A stretch of 64,000 nucleotides of DNA from Kappaphycus alvarezii. Taxonomy: Eukaryota; Rhodophyta; Florideophyceae; Gigartinales; Solieriaceae. Made by a program: the position numbers and the translations under genes. Location: positions 682,001-746,000 of the forward strand of contig NADL03000008.1 in the NCBI GenBank assembly GCA_002205965.3, read 5' to 3'. The notes beneath the pieces were generated by a model, which searched no databases, was not told the origin of the DNA, and was given only the letters and a program-made list of their open reading frames with translations. Shown piece by piece: positions 12,340 through 23,400 of this stretch; position 1 is the first letter of the stretch, and each line of letters begins with the position of its first letter.

Positions 12340-13608
12340 ATGGCACCCAAACTCCATTCCTCAAGTCATGCACGATCGTGCCATTGGAAACTTCTCAGCA
12401 GGTCCAGCATGCCTCTCCGACTGGGTCATGCGAACGGCTGCAGATGAGTTCGTCAACAAGGATGGCACCGGCATGGGTCTCATGGAGGTAAGTTTCGAAA
12501 ATCTTGTTGCACCACCCTTCTTTAATCCCCCTCGCCCCAGTACACTAACACCCTAACACCCCGTTTACCATTGTCGCCTATCCAACATTTCACAGATGAG
12601 TCATCGTGATGTAGGTGGACCTGTTCAGAACTGCATTTCCTCTGCCAGTGATCGCATTCGGACTCTCCTTGATGTCCCGTCCGATTACCAAGTTCTCTTC
12701 ATGCAAGGTGGTGCCCACGGCCAGTTTGCCGCAGTCGCCATGAATCTTCTAGGGACCAAGACCAAGCCGACTATATCAGCACTGGTTACTGGAGCCAACG
12801 TGCCGCTACCGAGGCCGCAAAGTATTGCACTGTCCGCTATGCATACGATGGATCGAAGGATGGCTTCTCCCACATCCCCCGGTGAGTGAATGGGATATCT
12901 CTCAAGATAGTGCCTACGTCCACATTTGCGCTAACGAGACTATTCATGGCTTGGAGTACTTTGAGGACCCTGAACTTCCGGAAGGCAGCCCGCCTCTTGT
13001 CGGGGACTTTACATCGACTTTGCTTTCTAGGAAGGTTGATATCAGTAAGTATGGGTGCATCTATGCTTCTGGTGGAAAGAACCTTGGACCGGCTGGTGTC
13101 ACGGTCATTATCATCCGGGACGATTTGATCGGTAAGGAATCTCCGATCTGTCCGTCTGTGCTCTCTTACGCCAAGATGGCCGGCAGTAAGCCCATCCCAT
13201 CGATTTACAATACCCCGCCGACTTCCTCATCTACATGGTCGACCTCGTGTTGCTGGATAACATGAACATGGGAGGCATGGACGTGTTGGAGGCACGTGCT
13301 AAGGATCGCGCTGCTCAGATCTACAACATCATTGATGACTCTAATGGCTTCTACAAGGCCAAGTGCAACGATATTGCTCACCGTTCACGCATGAACGTGC
13401 CATTCCGTATTGGAGGGGAGTCTGGAAGTGTGGATATGGAAGAATTGTTCTGCACAGAGGCGCAGAAGAGAGGGTTACTCAACTGTTCTGTCACCCGCTG
13501 TTTCCAGGATGCCGTGTGACTTTGTACAATGGAATTCCTGACTCGGCAGTGTACGCTTTGGTGGAATTCATGGTAGAGTTTGCCTCAATTTACCGCGATT
13601 CTCGCTGA
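12340..13608 (+). pseudogene. phosphoserine aminotransferase (PSAT), frameshifted, one intron
   Basis: The pieces together cover nearly a full class-V PLP aminotransferase of the serC/PSAT family. This enzyme converts 3-phosphohydroxypyruvate and glutamate to phosphoserine in serine synthesis. Exon 1 holds NFSAGPACL and ends GLME; exon 2 resumes with MSHRD, the expected MEMSHR-type junction. Further on are YISTGYWS, ANETIHGLEY, the PLP-lysine region GGKNLGPAGVTV (about 13070-13105), YNTPPT, RSRMNVPF and LYNGIPDSAVYALVEFM. Frame changes occur near 12360, 12753, 12882, 13222 and 13482. Stop is TGA 13606-13608. Either this is a recent pseudogene of an active PSAT gene or the assembly has many single-base indels, since the protein stays conserved on both sides of each shift. 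Confidence 0.85.
12488..12595 (+). other. spliceosomal intron in the PSAT-like gene
   Basis: The 108-bp interval starts GTAAGT and ends CACAG. Removing it joins GLME to MSHRD in frame, as in other PSAT proteins, which supports these exact borders. It is the only intron supportable from protein homology in this window. The splice sites are canonical although the rest of the gene is shifted. Confidence 0.85.
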
Positions 13609-13609
13609 C

Positions 13610-15120
13610 ATTGATAACAAGTTGAGTGCCCTGCACGCACGCTCGACCGAATGGTTGATGTGCGCGGTTTGCAGAGCACTGTATGTAGGAAACAAAGTCC
13701 CGGTCTTACAAATATGAGGCCTCTTGGAAGATGGAGAGGATCGATGCGGACCTCATCAGTAGGAATGTCTTGAGAGGTAGATCGGTGTTATCGTGGCCAC
13801 CCCTAGGTGTGGACCATTGTCGTGAGGGTATTGCTATGAGGAACGAAGCACGCATAACGACAGCGACAAGTAGGAGGAATGTAGTTTTCATAAGCGCTAT
13901 TATTGGCTGCATTATTGTAGCATTGTCAGTTACCGACATTTTTGTACCACTAAAAATATTTGTTGGAAGTATACTGCTAGATAATTGCCTGAAAACATCT
14001 CGAGAGCATATTGTAAAATTTAAAGTAAGGTCATTGGCCAGCTTGAAAATACTTGACGACAACAACGGAAGGGCACTGTCGGGAGGAAGCAGATGTTCGG
14101 TTATGCTCCACAAGGGAGTCTTAATGCGATCGTGTACAAACTGTCGCATTACATGGCACTGTATGCAGTTCATCCAAATCGTCCCTCCACTCGGATCTTT
14201 GCCATGATTGGCTGATCCTTTCACGGGACGGTCTCAGCTAATCTCGGGACTGTTACTGTTGCGGATGCAGAGCTGGTGAAATACGGTATCTGCTCTACGC
14301 CGGACGAGAGGATTTTTCCAAAACTCAGATAACATACTCTGTACATTGCGGCCAAACATCAAGAGACCTTGAGATCTTGAGATATTGCTCAAATGTTCCC
14401 GACCGTAGATTTTGACAACACGACAATATCATCTATAAAATAAAATGGAAAATGACGCCCTACCGGTCGGGGAAAGACTGCTTAACTTGCGTGTACGACT
14501 CCTGCTGGTTTGAATACCCGAAATTCTGCCAAGATGCCTAGATGAGCATCTTTCACGCTTGCAGCGTTTGAATTCATGCCAAGTACCGTAGAAAATACCC
14601 AGCAAAAAAAATCTGCACACCACAGAGCAGCACATAATCACTACCGTCGGCCCCCGTGCCTAGTTTGACGTATAACCTTTTCAAACACCAAACTATCCCC
14701 AAAAACCGCGCTAAGAGTTGAGACCGATGCGAATAGACCCGCGGGTTGCTTTCAGAGGAGGAATCAGGAGAATACAATTTGGGGCGTGTCTTCATGTCCA
14801 CAACGCTGTCAACGACGTCCATAACAATTCTTGTTATGGTTGCCATCGACCAGTCATCGAAAAGTATGGTTTCTTAGAGTGTCAGAGCAGTTTCGGCGGT
14901 CCACCATTGCATCAGGATATTGCGATTACCGGGGGTAAAGGGTTTTGGTTTACTTGAATGAGTGGGGGTTAAATTGGGTTCACTTGAACGGGTTGGTATG
15001 CCTAATTTTCCTGCCAGGAGCAATCACAGACTAGGACTACTGTAAGTAGGGTAACCACTTACTGTACATACCCTCAGAACGGAGGTTCTCTGGAATACAA
15101 TGTATACACAATTTCAAGTT
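13610..15120. other. intergenic; one weak membrane-like ORF
   Basis: No recognisable gene. An ORF at 13731-14207 (+, 158 codons, not starting with a conserved context) contains a hydrophobic stretch around VVFISAIIGCIIVALSV that could span a membrane. The opposite strand is open over almost the same interval (13706-14224), which weakens the case for either. Nothing else is seen up to 15120. Confidence 0.4.
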
Positions 15121-15125
15121 GTGGC

Positions 15126-15535
15126 CTAAGAGTCGATCAAGACTCCTTCCAACAGACAACTGGCGTTATTCTGGACAAGTCTCGCCGCGTGACGAGCGAA
15201 CAATGTTCGCTGCGCATCAGCAATCCGAACGGCTGCCCGTGCGGCAATGCCATTCGCAACCCGGTTGGCGAAGTCCCGAGCGGAAGGATGCCAGTCCCCC
15301 AACGTGGAGAGTGGAAGGGCAATGAAGCGATGCCCAGGACCCTTGGAACGTATCAACTCGGCAAAGCGAGTGTCCTTGCCCAGGCGAGCATGGTTAAGGG
15401 GCTTGAGTGGCATCGCGCCAGGGAGGGAAGGCGGCGGGCGGGGTCAGGGGATGGATAACGGTTACATCGTAATAGTCCGTGCCCCCGTTCTCTCCAAGCG
15501 CCTTGATGTCCGGGCGAACTAAAGGGTAAAGGGGT
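15126..15535 (-). pseudogene. C-terminal tail of a LINE-like reverse transcriptase
   Basis: On the minus strand the sequence reads GGTDYYDVTVIHPL (about 15480-15440), then in another frame HRFIALPLSTLGDWHP and ARHAARLVQNNASCLLEG. This matches the tail that follows the RT in a family of algal, fungal and invertebrate non-LTR polyproteins: a DVTV core, an F-x-P-L-x-x-T-x-G-G segment, then a helical RL-x-x-x-NA end. The catalytic RT part is missing, consistent with 5' truncation, the usual fate of LINE copies. The end near 15126 would be the element's 3' side. Confidence 0.6.
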
Positions 15536-15540
15536 GGTTT

Positions 15541-17580
15541 ACTGCGAGTAATGGAAAGGTTGGGAGTCCTCTGTACTTGTAATTAACGAGAGACATGTGT
15601 TGTGAAACTGAGTTGCCAACCATTTAAAATTTTGAATATTCCAGCAGTGTGCTTTTCTACACAATTTAGCCAGATTTCTCGCTAACCGGGCTGCACGTGG
15701 CCGACGTGGACCACCCGTTAGCACCTAGCTAGCAATATAGTCGGATCCTGCAGCGGACACCCGTTTTACTGATGCCATAAAGTTACTCCAATGACACCCC
15801 TGTTATGGTTGCCAATGACTTATTTCAGCGTTGTGAAGACCCATTGTTAGCTAGTCTCTGAGTGTTCCTCTTTCAACACAACTCTACTGTGCGCCCTCCA
15901 TCCACAAGCCACATCCTCTGTCCGTTCATCCATTCGTTTTATGGCCTCGAGCTACCACAGCTTCCCCGAAAACGTATTTCTCGCAACTTCCCCCCACTTC
16001 AGAGGTCTTGCAACAACGCGAACCCGCATGCGTGTTCCCGTTCTCAATGGTTCTCGAGCTGCCCCTCTGTCTTGAGCTCGCTGAGTGTGATCTGTCGATA
16101 ACCAACTTCAATGACGATGACGGCTTACCGATTGGCTCCATTTCAGAGGTGCTGAGATTGCTCCGTTCGTTGCGGGCTTTGGATCCCCAAATGCACTTTG
16201 AGATTAACACCGCCAGGCCCGGTACATTCTAGCCCGCGATATGTCTTACGTCCCTCACTGACCTGACCGATGCCCTCCCCTTCTCACTGGTAACTCAAAC
16301 GCATCTCCACTTTTAGTCCTTTGTTGCCGGCTACCAGCACCATCGGAAAACCTTTACAAAACCCCTCATATTCGAACCCGCTTTACCCTCCGTCGCATCA
16401 CATATTTGCATGCTATGTCCAGCACATCTTCTGCCTCGCTCCCACCCGAAATCTTTGCAACGCGCAGGAAATCCGGTTAGATTACCAGCAGGTGGTAGCC
16501 CAAGAGAACGGCTAAATCACGTACCAATGGGGCTGCCTGCCTGCTGCAGATCGCAAATCCGGCTTCATATTGTTTGGGCGGCCACCGATTCCAAGTGATG
16601 ACTAGTACCATTCACGCCTCCTTCTCAGCTAGCGGTATCGACTGCGCTGAATACCGTATATTCGTCCCGATTACAATCCGCCATTTCCTACTGGGAAATG
16701 CCCCACCGTGCCATCTACGCCGTAGTCCAACTCCGGCCTACATATAGGACATACAGATCTCCTTGGGTAGGGTCTTTCGCCTGTGACTGCAAAGCCCCTT
16801 CTACCGCGAAGCTCTCGCCCGGCGTCCGCATCCCACCTACGTCTTCGCTTGTCAGGCGCTCAATGTCGCTTCTTCCCGCACAACCTGAGACTATCCTTGG
16901 GAGTCTGATCTAAACCTGCGAGACTACAGTGCCTACTCAATCCGATGCCGCGCCTGCCCGACTTCCCTATACGGCCTTGATGCTATCGTATTCCTGAATA
17001 CTAGCCCTTCTGTCATTTTCATCTGCAATGTGACGTCGGATAGGTCATGCTTCACAAATGTCTCGCATTTCCTGTTAGTGAGAAGTCGCCTACTGCCACT
17101 CCCCCACAGAATCTCGCAGAGATCTCGAGTCGATCCGCAAACGTGGCCTCGATGTTGCACACCAGCACAAAGCAACCCTGAGCCTCCAGGCCAAACAAGT
17201 GTTCATGCACGCTAGTTTGGCTTGTCAAAAGACGGTCTCCCTTTCACCAAGGCGCCGCTGATTGCGCTGCCGACATCCCCTTCAATTGCTGCGTCCTCCC
17301 GCTGTACTCTTGGTGTGTGAATCCGTGCCATCACTTGTATTGACAGTTTACTCCCTGCATGCTTTCAGCAGATCAAGGCTACTCAATGCGTACGCCTGAA
17401 GAGGCCGCCTAGGCCATTGAGCGCTGCAGCCTGTGGCCTGTGTAGCCAACTGCCCGTCGCATTTGACAGCCTACGTGGCCTCGTCTGGCGAATGTAGCGA
17501 GTAATTGATAAACGTGTGAGACGTATAGAGTTCTGGTACGCGAGTCACTGTTATATTACAAGGAACGCTTGTTTGTTAGT
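15541..17580. other. no gene recognised; possibly decayed LINE body
   Basis: Only short frames (up to about 95 codons) are open and none has a recognisable domain. Because a + strand LINE tail begins at 17584, part of this stretch could be its eroded upstream region, but no RT motif was found. Confidence 0.35.
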
Positions 17581-17583
17581 TAA

Positions 17584-18190
17584 ATGACACGAACCCCAGA
17601 CGGTGTCCGACCCGTCGTCGCTTTTCTTGAGACACAGTGCTCCACTGCCACCCAATTATCGACGGCCCACGGGACCGTAATGCTCTCCCGACACCTTGGA
17701 CTCCCTGTCTATACAGACTCGCCCTCCCTCACCAGCCAGCTTTTCGATTGCAGCATGGGCCTCCTCGGTGATCACGCGGCTGACCTCTGCCCTTCCCGGT
17801 GTGGTCTCAACCCCGCCACAACTCACTCCGCAACGGTCTATCCACCGACATCTTTCGCGCAACGAAACTCGACTGCCAGTTCAGGATGCCCTCCTCGTCC
17901 CGGGCACGGCGCTCCGGCCCGCTGACATTGTCGCGCACCATCCCACTATTCTGAGCGCCTGCCCGATCCAACCTGACGCTTGTGACATCACTGCCGTCTC
18001 TTCATTCAAAGCCGCTGTCTGCGCCAATTCCACCCCAGTCGCTGGCGGCGCCGGTGAGGTAACCGGCACGGAGTCATGGACTTGCAACGCATACTCTCGT
18101 GCAGCTTCCTTCCCCCTGCGACACACCAACCCGAGAACCGGACTTCATTCACTCCTAATTGTTTGACTCCCTCGGTGCGCCCTCCTGCCA
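17584..18190 (+). pseudogene. second LINE-like RT C-terminal tail, frameshifted
   Basis: Across three frames this reads LGLPVYTD and GDHAADLCP. In the next frame comes RHNSLRNGLSTDIF (about 17815-17860), then RPADIVAHH, DACDITAVSSF and an ESWTCNAYSRAASFPL end. The series GDHA-x-x-C, RHN-x-LRN, PAD and D-x-TV is the typical order of the region after the RT in this non-LTR family. At least two frame changes break it, and the RT core is not visible upstream. It is on the opposite strand to the fragment at 15126-15535, so they are separate insertions or an inverted remnant. Confidence 0.6.
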
Positions 18191-18807
18191 CACAGTCGTC
18201 CTGCTCGAAAGCTCATAGCTAGCTAACAAGCAACGTGGAAGTCCAGTACAGTACAGTATTTTACGCAGTACAGCACTGCAGGCACGATTTGCCTGCGAAA
18301 CTGCGGCATCAACCCAAGTTGCATCATACTGTTGTTAAAATAACTGACCCGATACGTAGGTATCCCTGAGAGTGTTAGCGAGAGACAATGAGATCGATAC
18401 GGCGGAAAGTGACTGGAGACTGGACAAGACTGCACTATTCGACACAAGCTGCCGGCTGCCTCCCTCTCTCCAGGGTAGGGCCGCTTTCTATCTCTTTAAT
18501 AGACTAACGCTCTTTCTCAGAGATGGAACTCGTGCCTTCTCCGAGTGCTCCCTGCACTCAAAAGGGTCTAGTCCATATAACTCTAGATCATGAATGCGAG
18601 GTCGAGTACGTCGACCTGCATCCTCCTCCGTTCACTGCGTGTCTACTCAGCACTGGGGGACAAATGCAGATCACTCTGCTGATGCTCAATTGAGACAGCG
18701 GTCTGCCTGTCCATTTCTGACAACTACAAGACCAAGCAATTCACACCTCCCCAGTTGTGACGACATGTCTAGTTGTTGCGACTCTCAAATGAAATATGAA
18801 ATTGATA
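18191..18807. other. 3' flank of the second copia element; LTR not confirmed
   Basis: This lies downstream (on minus) of the copia RNase H stop and should include its 3' LTR. A TGTCGTCACAACTGG string near 18765 on minus is a possible LTR start, but no partner copy is present upstream of gag (22960-23370), so the LTR cannot be defined. A run of GTACAGTACAGTA lies at 18245-18257. Confidence 0.3.
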
Positions 18808-19500
18808 TTACCAGTCATCTTCGTCCACCGACTTTCCCTTGTCCAATCTGACATTCATTATCCCGGACACACACATTCTGTTGAGCTTGTTCCACATGCT
18901 GATGTTGCGTTTCGTTAAAACATCCGCCACATTCTCCGGACCCGGGATCCATCGGATGGTATTCGTCTCCTTACTCTCAAAGGAGTTCCTAAGTGTCTGA
19001 ACGGTTAGTCTTAACCCGTAGTCTCTCCCTTCATGGAGAGTCGTTATACTATCGCATAGGGCACAACTATCGACGTTAAGCTCATGCTTAATCGGTGAGT
19101 TTGGGAACAGGGTATTCAGTGCCGTTTTAAAGTAGAAACCCTGTCGTCAGAGGTTTCCGCAGCTATAATCTCAGCTCCGTAGGATAAGTGAGATACCCTA
19201 GACTGCTTATGCGAGCTCCAGTCCAGAAGATGGAACACGTCGCCTCGGGATCTCCCCGCTTTGCACAGAATTTCCTGTTATCAGGGCCGTTTGGCCGTAT
19301 TCTCTCTCACGAGGATGTGAAGCATCGGATAGGGTACACAGGGTAACTTTAGTGAGTCGCTTCACGTTGGGAATCAGGATTGAGGGGTGAAGCTTCTGTA
19401 ATTCGCTTATCACCTTTATAGCATCGACTAAGTGTTGCACTGTGAGCTTACCGAGTATCTGCTGCATTAAGGAAACCACCAAGGAGGCTTGTGGGAGCAC
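18808..19500 (-). pseudogene. copia RNase H domain
   Basis: The minus-strand reading has LHPSILIPNVKRL, the catalytic-type SDASHPREREYGQ (about 19340-19300), then after frame changes NVDSCALCDSITTL, KETNTIRWIPG and ENVADVLTKRNINMWN before the stop. RNase H removes the RNA strand during cDNA synthesis. The terminal IRWIPGPENVAD-x-LTK is the hallmark copia ending. The first half (19500-19207) is in one frame, the rest in another with an internal stop. Confidence 0.8.
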
Positions 19501-19523
19501 CCTATTTCCCAGATAGATTAAAT

Positions 19524-20510
19524 TCAGGCTAGACTTCTGTATCTGACCGTTTTATCAGCAGTTCCCGGTGCATAGTACATCTTTCGAGTCCTTGACATCG
19601 CAATGCCCTTAACGCGCTTCTTATACATTTCAATCCTTACCCGTACGCTTCCATCGTCGTATTGAGTGATATCCAAACTCCCTACGCTATGTATCGGCCC
19701 ACTGATTATCTTGCCAATGATGAAACACTTACTGAGGTCCTTCATGAACAGCTCTATGTCCTCTATACTTCCAGCGACCAGGAGGTCGTCACTAAGTTTG
19801 GATACTATCAGGACGATTGACCCCATGCTGTTCCTTCTCACGAATAGTTTGCTGACCCCGAATACTCTCTTCATGACGCCTGAAGTAAACATACATTCCT
19901 CTATGGCAAGGATACATTTTCTGCCGGCTTCAGATATCCCATATGGGAGTTTCGTGAGCTTCTATAATATCCTCTGACGATACCTTATACTATTCATCCA
20001 CTCATTAGGAGGTCTGACGTATACATCGCTCTTCATAGGGCCGCTTTGCAGATACGCGCCCTTGATGTCGCCAGTCTTGATTTTAAATCCAAGGAATGTC
20101 ACGAGGCTGAGTAGCCTTACTACGGATAGTTGAACGTTCGCCGAATCCTTCCTGATGGTTTCTTTATCATTTTCTTCATTTCCGAGACGCAAAATGCGCG
20201 CTTTCAGTGATCCATCTCCATCCTCGTCAGTTTTAACCTTATAAACGACATGCGAGGACACTACGTTAGCGTCCTTGGCGACATAAATCTCATTCACCTT
20301 GACGTAAGCATCAGTCCAGCTACCATCGTGTTCGCTTGTGAACGCCTCATCAGGGATCCATGATGGTGCGAGTTCTGGCTTAGACCTCGTCACCTGCTGA
20401 GACCCAACTTGCTCGAACATCTCATCTAGTATAAGAGGTTTTTCGGACTCCAAGTTGTGCTTGCTATCCTTTGGTCCCGTCAAAATTTTCGCTGGTGTAT
20501 CAATATCCAT
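19524..20510 (-). pseudogene. copia reverse transcriptase with KLSDD centre
   Basis: The N-terminal half (20510-19962) contains SSHVVYKVK, LKARILRLGNEENDK, GDIKGAYLQ and VYVRPPNEW, the standard copia RT blocks up to the first catalytic Asp (GDIKGAYLQ). The C-terminal half (19892-19524) carries SKLSDDLLVAG; the Asp-Asp codons are at 19785-19790. In ordinary copia RT the residue two before DD is Tyr (Y-x-DD); here that position is Leu with Lys before it. Frames change between the halves around 19930. Polymerase function is lost in this copy by frameshift regardless of the motif. Confidence 0.8.
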
Positions 20511-20519
20511 TTCCGCTTC

Positions 20520-22240
20520 GCGACTGTGATTTTGTGGATGATCGTTATCAATCTTATTGGCAATTGTCCCTCATTGACCGTTTCCTTCATTCTGTATCCA
20601 TCTGTCATGCTCGTGTATTTTTCATCTGGACCGGAGGCTTCTGCAATACCAGTGTCCATCATGGTCCCAGAAAATTCCTTGGGCAGCGAGGCAGATATGA
20701 ACGAGTTGATCGGCGGATATCCATTCTCATCGGGGGTGTTCTCTGTCTCCCCCCATCCGTCGATCTTACAAGTTCGTCCTCCAGAGTACAGCTTAATAAT
20801 TCTGTAGATAAAGGGGACTTTGGTGCGATACGCCAGTCTTCGTACGCTGGTCTCATGGAAGGTCAAGAGACTGGTTGTCCATTCTTGATTTGCTTCGCTT
20901 CTAGGAAATGAGGCATGGTTCGTTCCACAACCGCCTCAACCGTTCGTCCCGCTCATTCCCTTCAGTAGACCTGTACCACACCCATATTATTTAAAGGCTC
21001 TGTACGTGAATTTATCTCGTTCCTACTAGAGTGCGATCTCATCGCTCGTTTAATTGCTCTTGTCGCCGTCTGCTCGACATGTGCTGTGAGGAGCTCTTGC
21101 GGTATAAGTGTGGGCGGGATCACCAAAATGGAGGGTTGGTACCCTCTGACAAGTTGAAAGGAGCTCAGAACCTGAGATCCCGAAAAGAAATCGGACAAAA
21201 TATCGCTCTTATAACCACCTGTTGCGGCGTACATTCTGATATTTCTAGGTTGATCTTCCTGATGATATTCTTGACGGTGCGAATCTTATGCTATACCTTA
21301 CCCGTTTTGCTATGCCACCGCGTGTGTCTAGCCTTAAACATGATTTGGTGCGATGGTAGTACCGATTTTAACCGACCGTTATTATAATCGTCATCTGCAG
21401 ATAGAGAAGTCGGTAAGCCATGACGCATGATCCAGTGCGATTCCCAGACCGATGCTATAGTGTCGGCATTCCTACTTCCTGTAATGTGACCTTCTGTAAA
21501 TCCGGTACCCAAGTCTGTAATGATGAGTAGTGTGTGCTTCTTATTGCGAGTAATATCGAACTCGAAATCGATTTGAAGTTCGATGTTAAACCACTCGTTC
21601 AGGTGATTAAAGGATATCTTCCTAGTCAGGGACTAGTATCCTGTCCTTGCGCATATCGCGCATGCCTTACTCACTTCGTCTATTGCCTTCCATATCTTAT
21701 CTGTGAGTATCCCGCCTGTTGGCATATTGACTTCACCTGGTCGGGGTGTGCATGAGTCAGCCTGTGAATACGCTTGGCGAAGGCTTTCGGTCTGCGGGCC
21801 GATCTCTGCACGAGATTCGTAGATAGGAGAGCCGTGATACACTTGTCGATCATATGTATCATTTGTACCCTGAGCCATGGACTGTCGGGGTTTCTTGGAT
21901 CTGTGGCGATGTATAGCAGGAACGTTCTTGGTGATACGTCCGTGGGTCGCTTAAAGATGAGAGTCGGCGCATTTGACATGCAATCTTGAACACAATATTT
22001 ACCGACATCGAGAACTGTTAAGATTGATGACTCATTAGGCAGCAAATCGAATACCAGGCCACATGGTTTATCGTTCGCATCAAGTATTTTCAATTGCCAA
22101 GAACCTACTATATGTACTGCGTCCAGGCCGTGCTCGCCCCATCCGTGCATACGCTTACTTTCAGGCGAGAAAGTCACTAGGTCAATCTCAAGGAGATCAC
22201 ATAGTCGGCCGCATCGTGGACACCAGTGGTAGATATTGGT
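20520..22240 (-). pseudogene. copia protease and integrase region
   Basis: The protease begins near 22240 on minus with YDPGSPISTTGVHDAADLC and continues HGWGEHGLDAVHIVGSW and FDLLPNESSILTVLD. The integrase zinc region follows: RLTHAHPDQVKSICQQAG (about 21790-21740) and, in another frame, ACAICARTGY (about 21665-21636), giving an H-x-H plus C-x2-C arrangement. Downstream fragments such as LLTAHVEQTATRAIKRAMRS (about 21105-21045) fit the C-terminal part of integrase. Stops and shifts near 21680, 21510 and 20960 break it. Confidence 0.7.
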
Positions 22241-22389
22241 GAGCCTGGGTCATATATTGGGTTCTGATCCTTCGTTTGCGAGTGATGTCAGCTGTTGAAG
22301 AATTTCTGAGGGCTGTCGTTGTCGTCCGAGTCATTCTGCTCTTTTTCTCGATGTTGTTGCTTAAATCTGGTTGCCCTCTTTGGATTCTG

Positions 22390-22951
22390 TTCAACTTTCC
22401 ACCCGTCCTTTCGCTTCGGCCCTTTGCGGTTGTGAGGAGTGGTTCAACGGAAAGAGAGCGTCTCGTGCCCAATGACCTATTATTCCGCACGAGGCGCATT
22501 TAGAGTTCATTTTGTAATCAGAAGTGTTAATCGGGTGAGAACGCTGTCCCCCCAATCTACGACTGATCAATCCTTTAGATAGAATGGGTGGATTCTCGTC
22601 GCGTACTAATTTCAATCAGTCGCCGTCAGCTCTTGTGTTTTATGGAGCCTTATATGTGTCTTCGAGCGTGAAGTGTAACTTATTGTCTTGCTCCGGGCTG
22701 TTCCTGGAGATTCCTCCCGTTATCGCTGATAATTCAGACTTCAACTTTTTGAACTCTTCATCCACATTGCTTGAAACGCCAATGTGAAGATTTGCATCCT
22801 CGTAGTCTGCTATTTCATGTAACCGAGTGGCGTTCTTCTCCACTAAGTTGTATATGGACGCCAGTTCTTGATCGCTCACCATTCCTTCTTTACTACTCTC
22901 TCTTTTCTGGTCTGCTGCCTTCACTACTAGGTAAGTTTCTGAATACTTCAT
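22390..22951 (-). pseudogene. copia gag C-terminal part with damaged zinc knuckle
   Basis: The minus-strand reading starts in the middle of gag (KYSETYLVVKAADQKRESS) and holds a helical, charged segment. A knuckle follows near 22515-22470 that reads CASCGIIGHWARDA: three of four ligands are present and the last Cys is Ala. Basic, Gln-rich sequence follows. The N-terminal gag region expected upstream is absent, so the copy ends or is truncated near 22960. Confidence 0.7.
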
Positions 22952-22960
22952 TAAATTTAA

Positions 22961-23370
22961 TGGTCAATGACTGTGCCTGCATAGATTTTTAAAAAGTATT
23001 AAGCGTGAGTGATACGCAGCGATGAATTGATTGTGGATGGCCACTGTAAAGTGTAAACAAGATATGTTAATTTAAAATTCGCAAAATTGGCCATAGCGAG
23101 GGCCCCATCACGGCTATCCTTTCTGGGACTAGCTCGAATCGTGCCAAACGGTCCCCCGGGTGGCCCGAAACATACATACATACCTGTGGCATGCATGCAC
23201 ACCGCATTACACACCAGAGTTTCCACAAGTTCTGTGCATAAGCACATGTACATGCTTAAGTTTGGAGAGTTCTTCTACTTATTCTAGTCCTGGCCTGTGA
23301 GAATAGTACGGTACAGAAACAATTGTGAGAACAAAGACCAACTTTATCCAAAGCACGTTACGCTCTGAAT
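22961..23370. other. flank between the copia element and the interrupted ORF
   Basis: No ORF, LTR or RNA gene recognised. A short (ACAT)n run lies at about 23170-23183. This stretch would be expected to hold the 5' LTR of the minus-strand copia element, but nothing here matches its 3' flank. Confidence 0.4.
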
Positions 23371-23400
23371 CTACAAGCCTCCTTCAAGTATGTTTACCAT
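23371..23400 (-). pseudogene. 3' end of an unknown ORF cut by the 13.3-kb LTR element
   Basis: Reading minus from the left edge of the LTR gives MVNILEGGL and then TAG (23371-23373). When the element and one target-site copy are removed, this continues the frame of the ORF at 36694-37142, adding nine codons to a stop. The short length makes the join plausible but not certain. Confidence 0.5.

Larger units (their letters stand above)
18808..22960 (-). mobile_element. copia-type retrotransposon, minus strand, GalEa-like style
   Basis: Reading leftwards on the minus strand gives gag, protease, integrase zinc finger, RT and RNase H, ending with WIPGPENVADVLTK and a TAA at 18808-18810. The order is copia, but key motifs are atypical: the protease centre reads DPGSP and the RT centre KLSDD rather than YVDD. 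Both are shared in spirit with the element at 43-48 kb (DDGGP). Frames change many times. No LTR pair was found and gag lacks its N-terminal half, so the copy is probably 5'-truncated. Assignment to the GalEa-like copia group is an inference from overall style. Confidence 0.85.
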
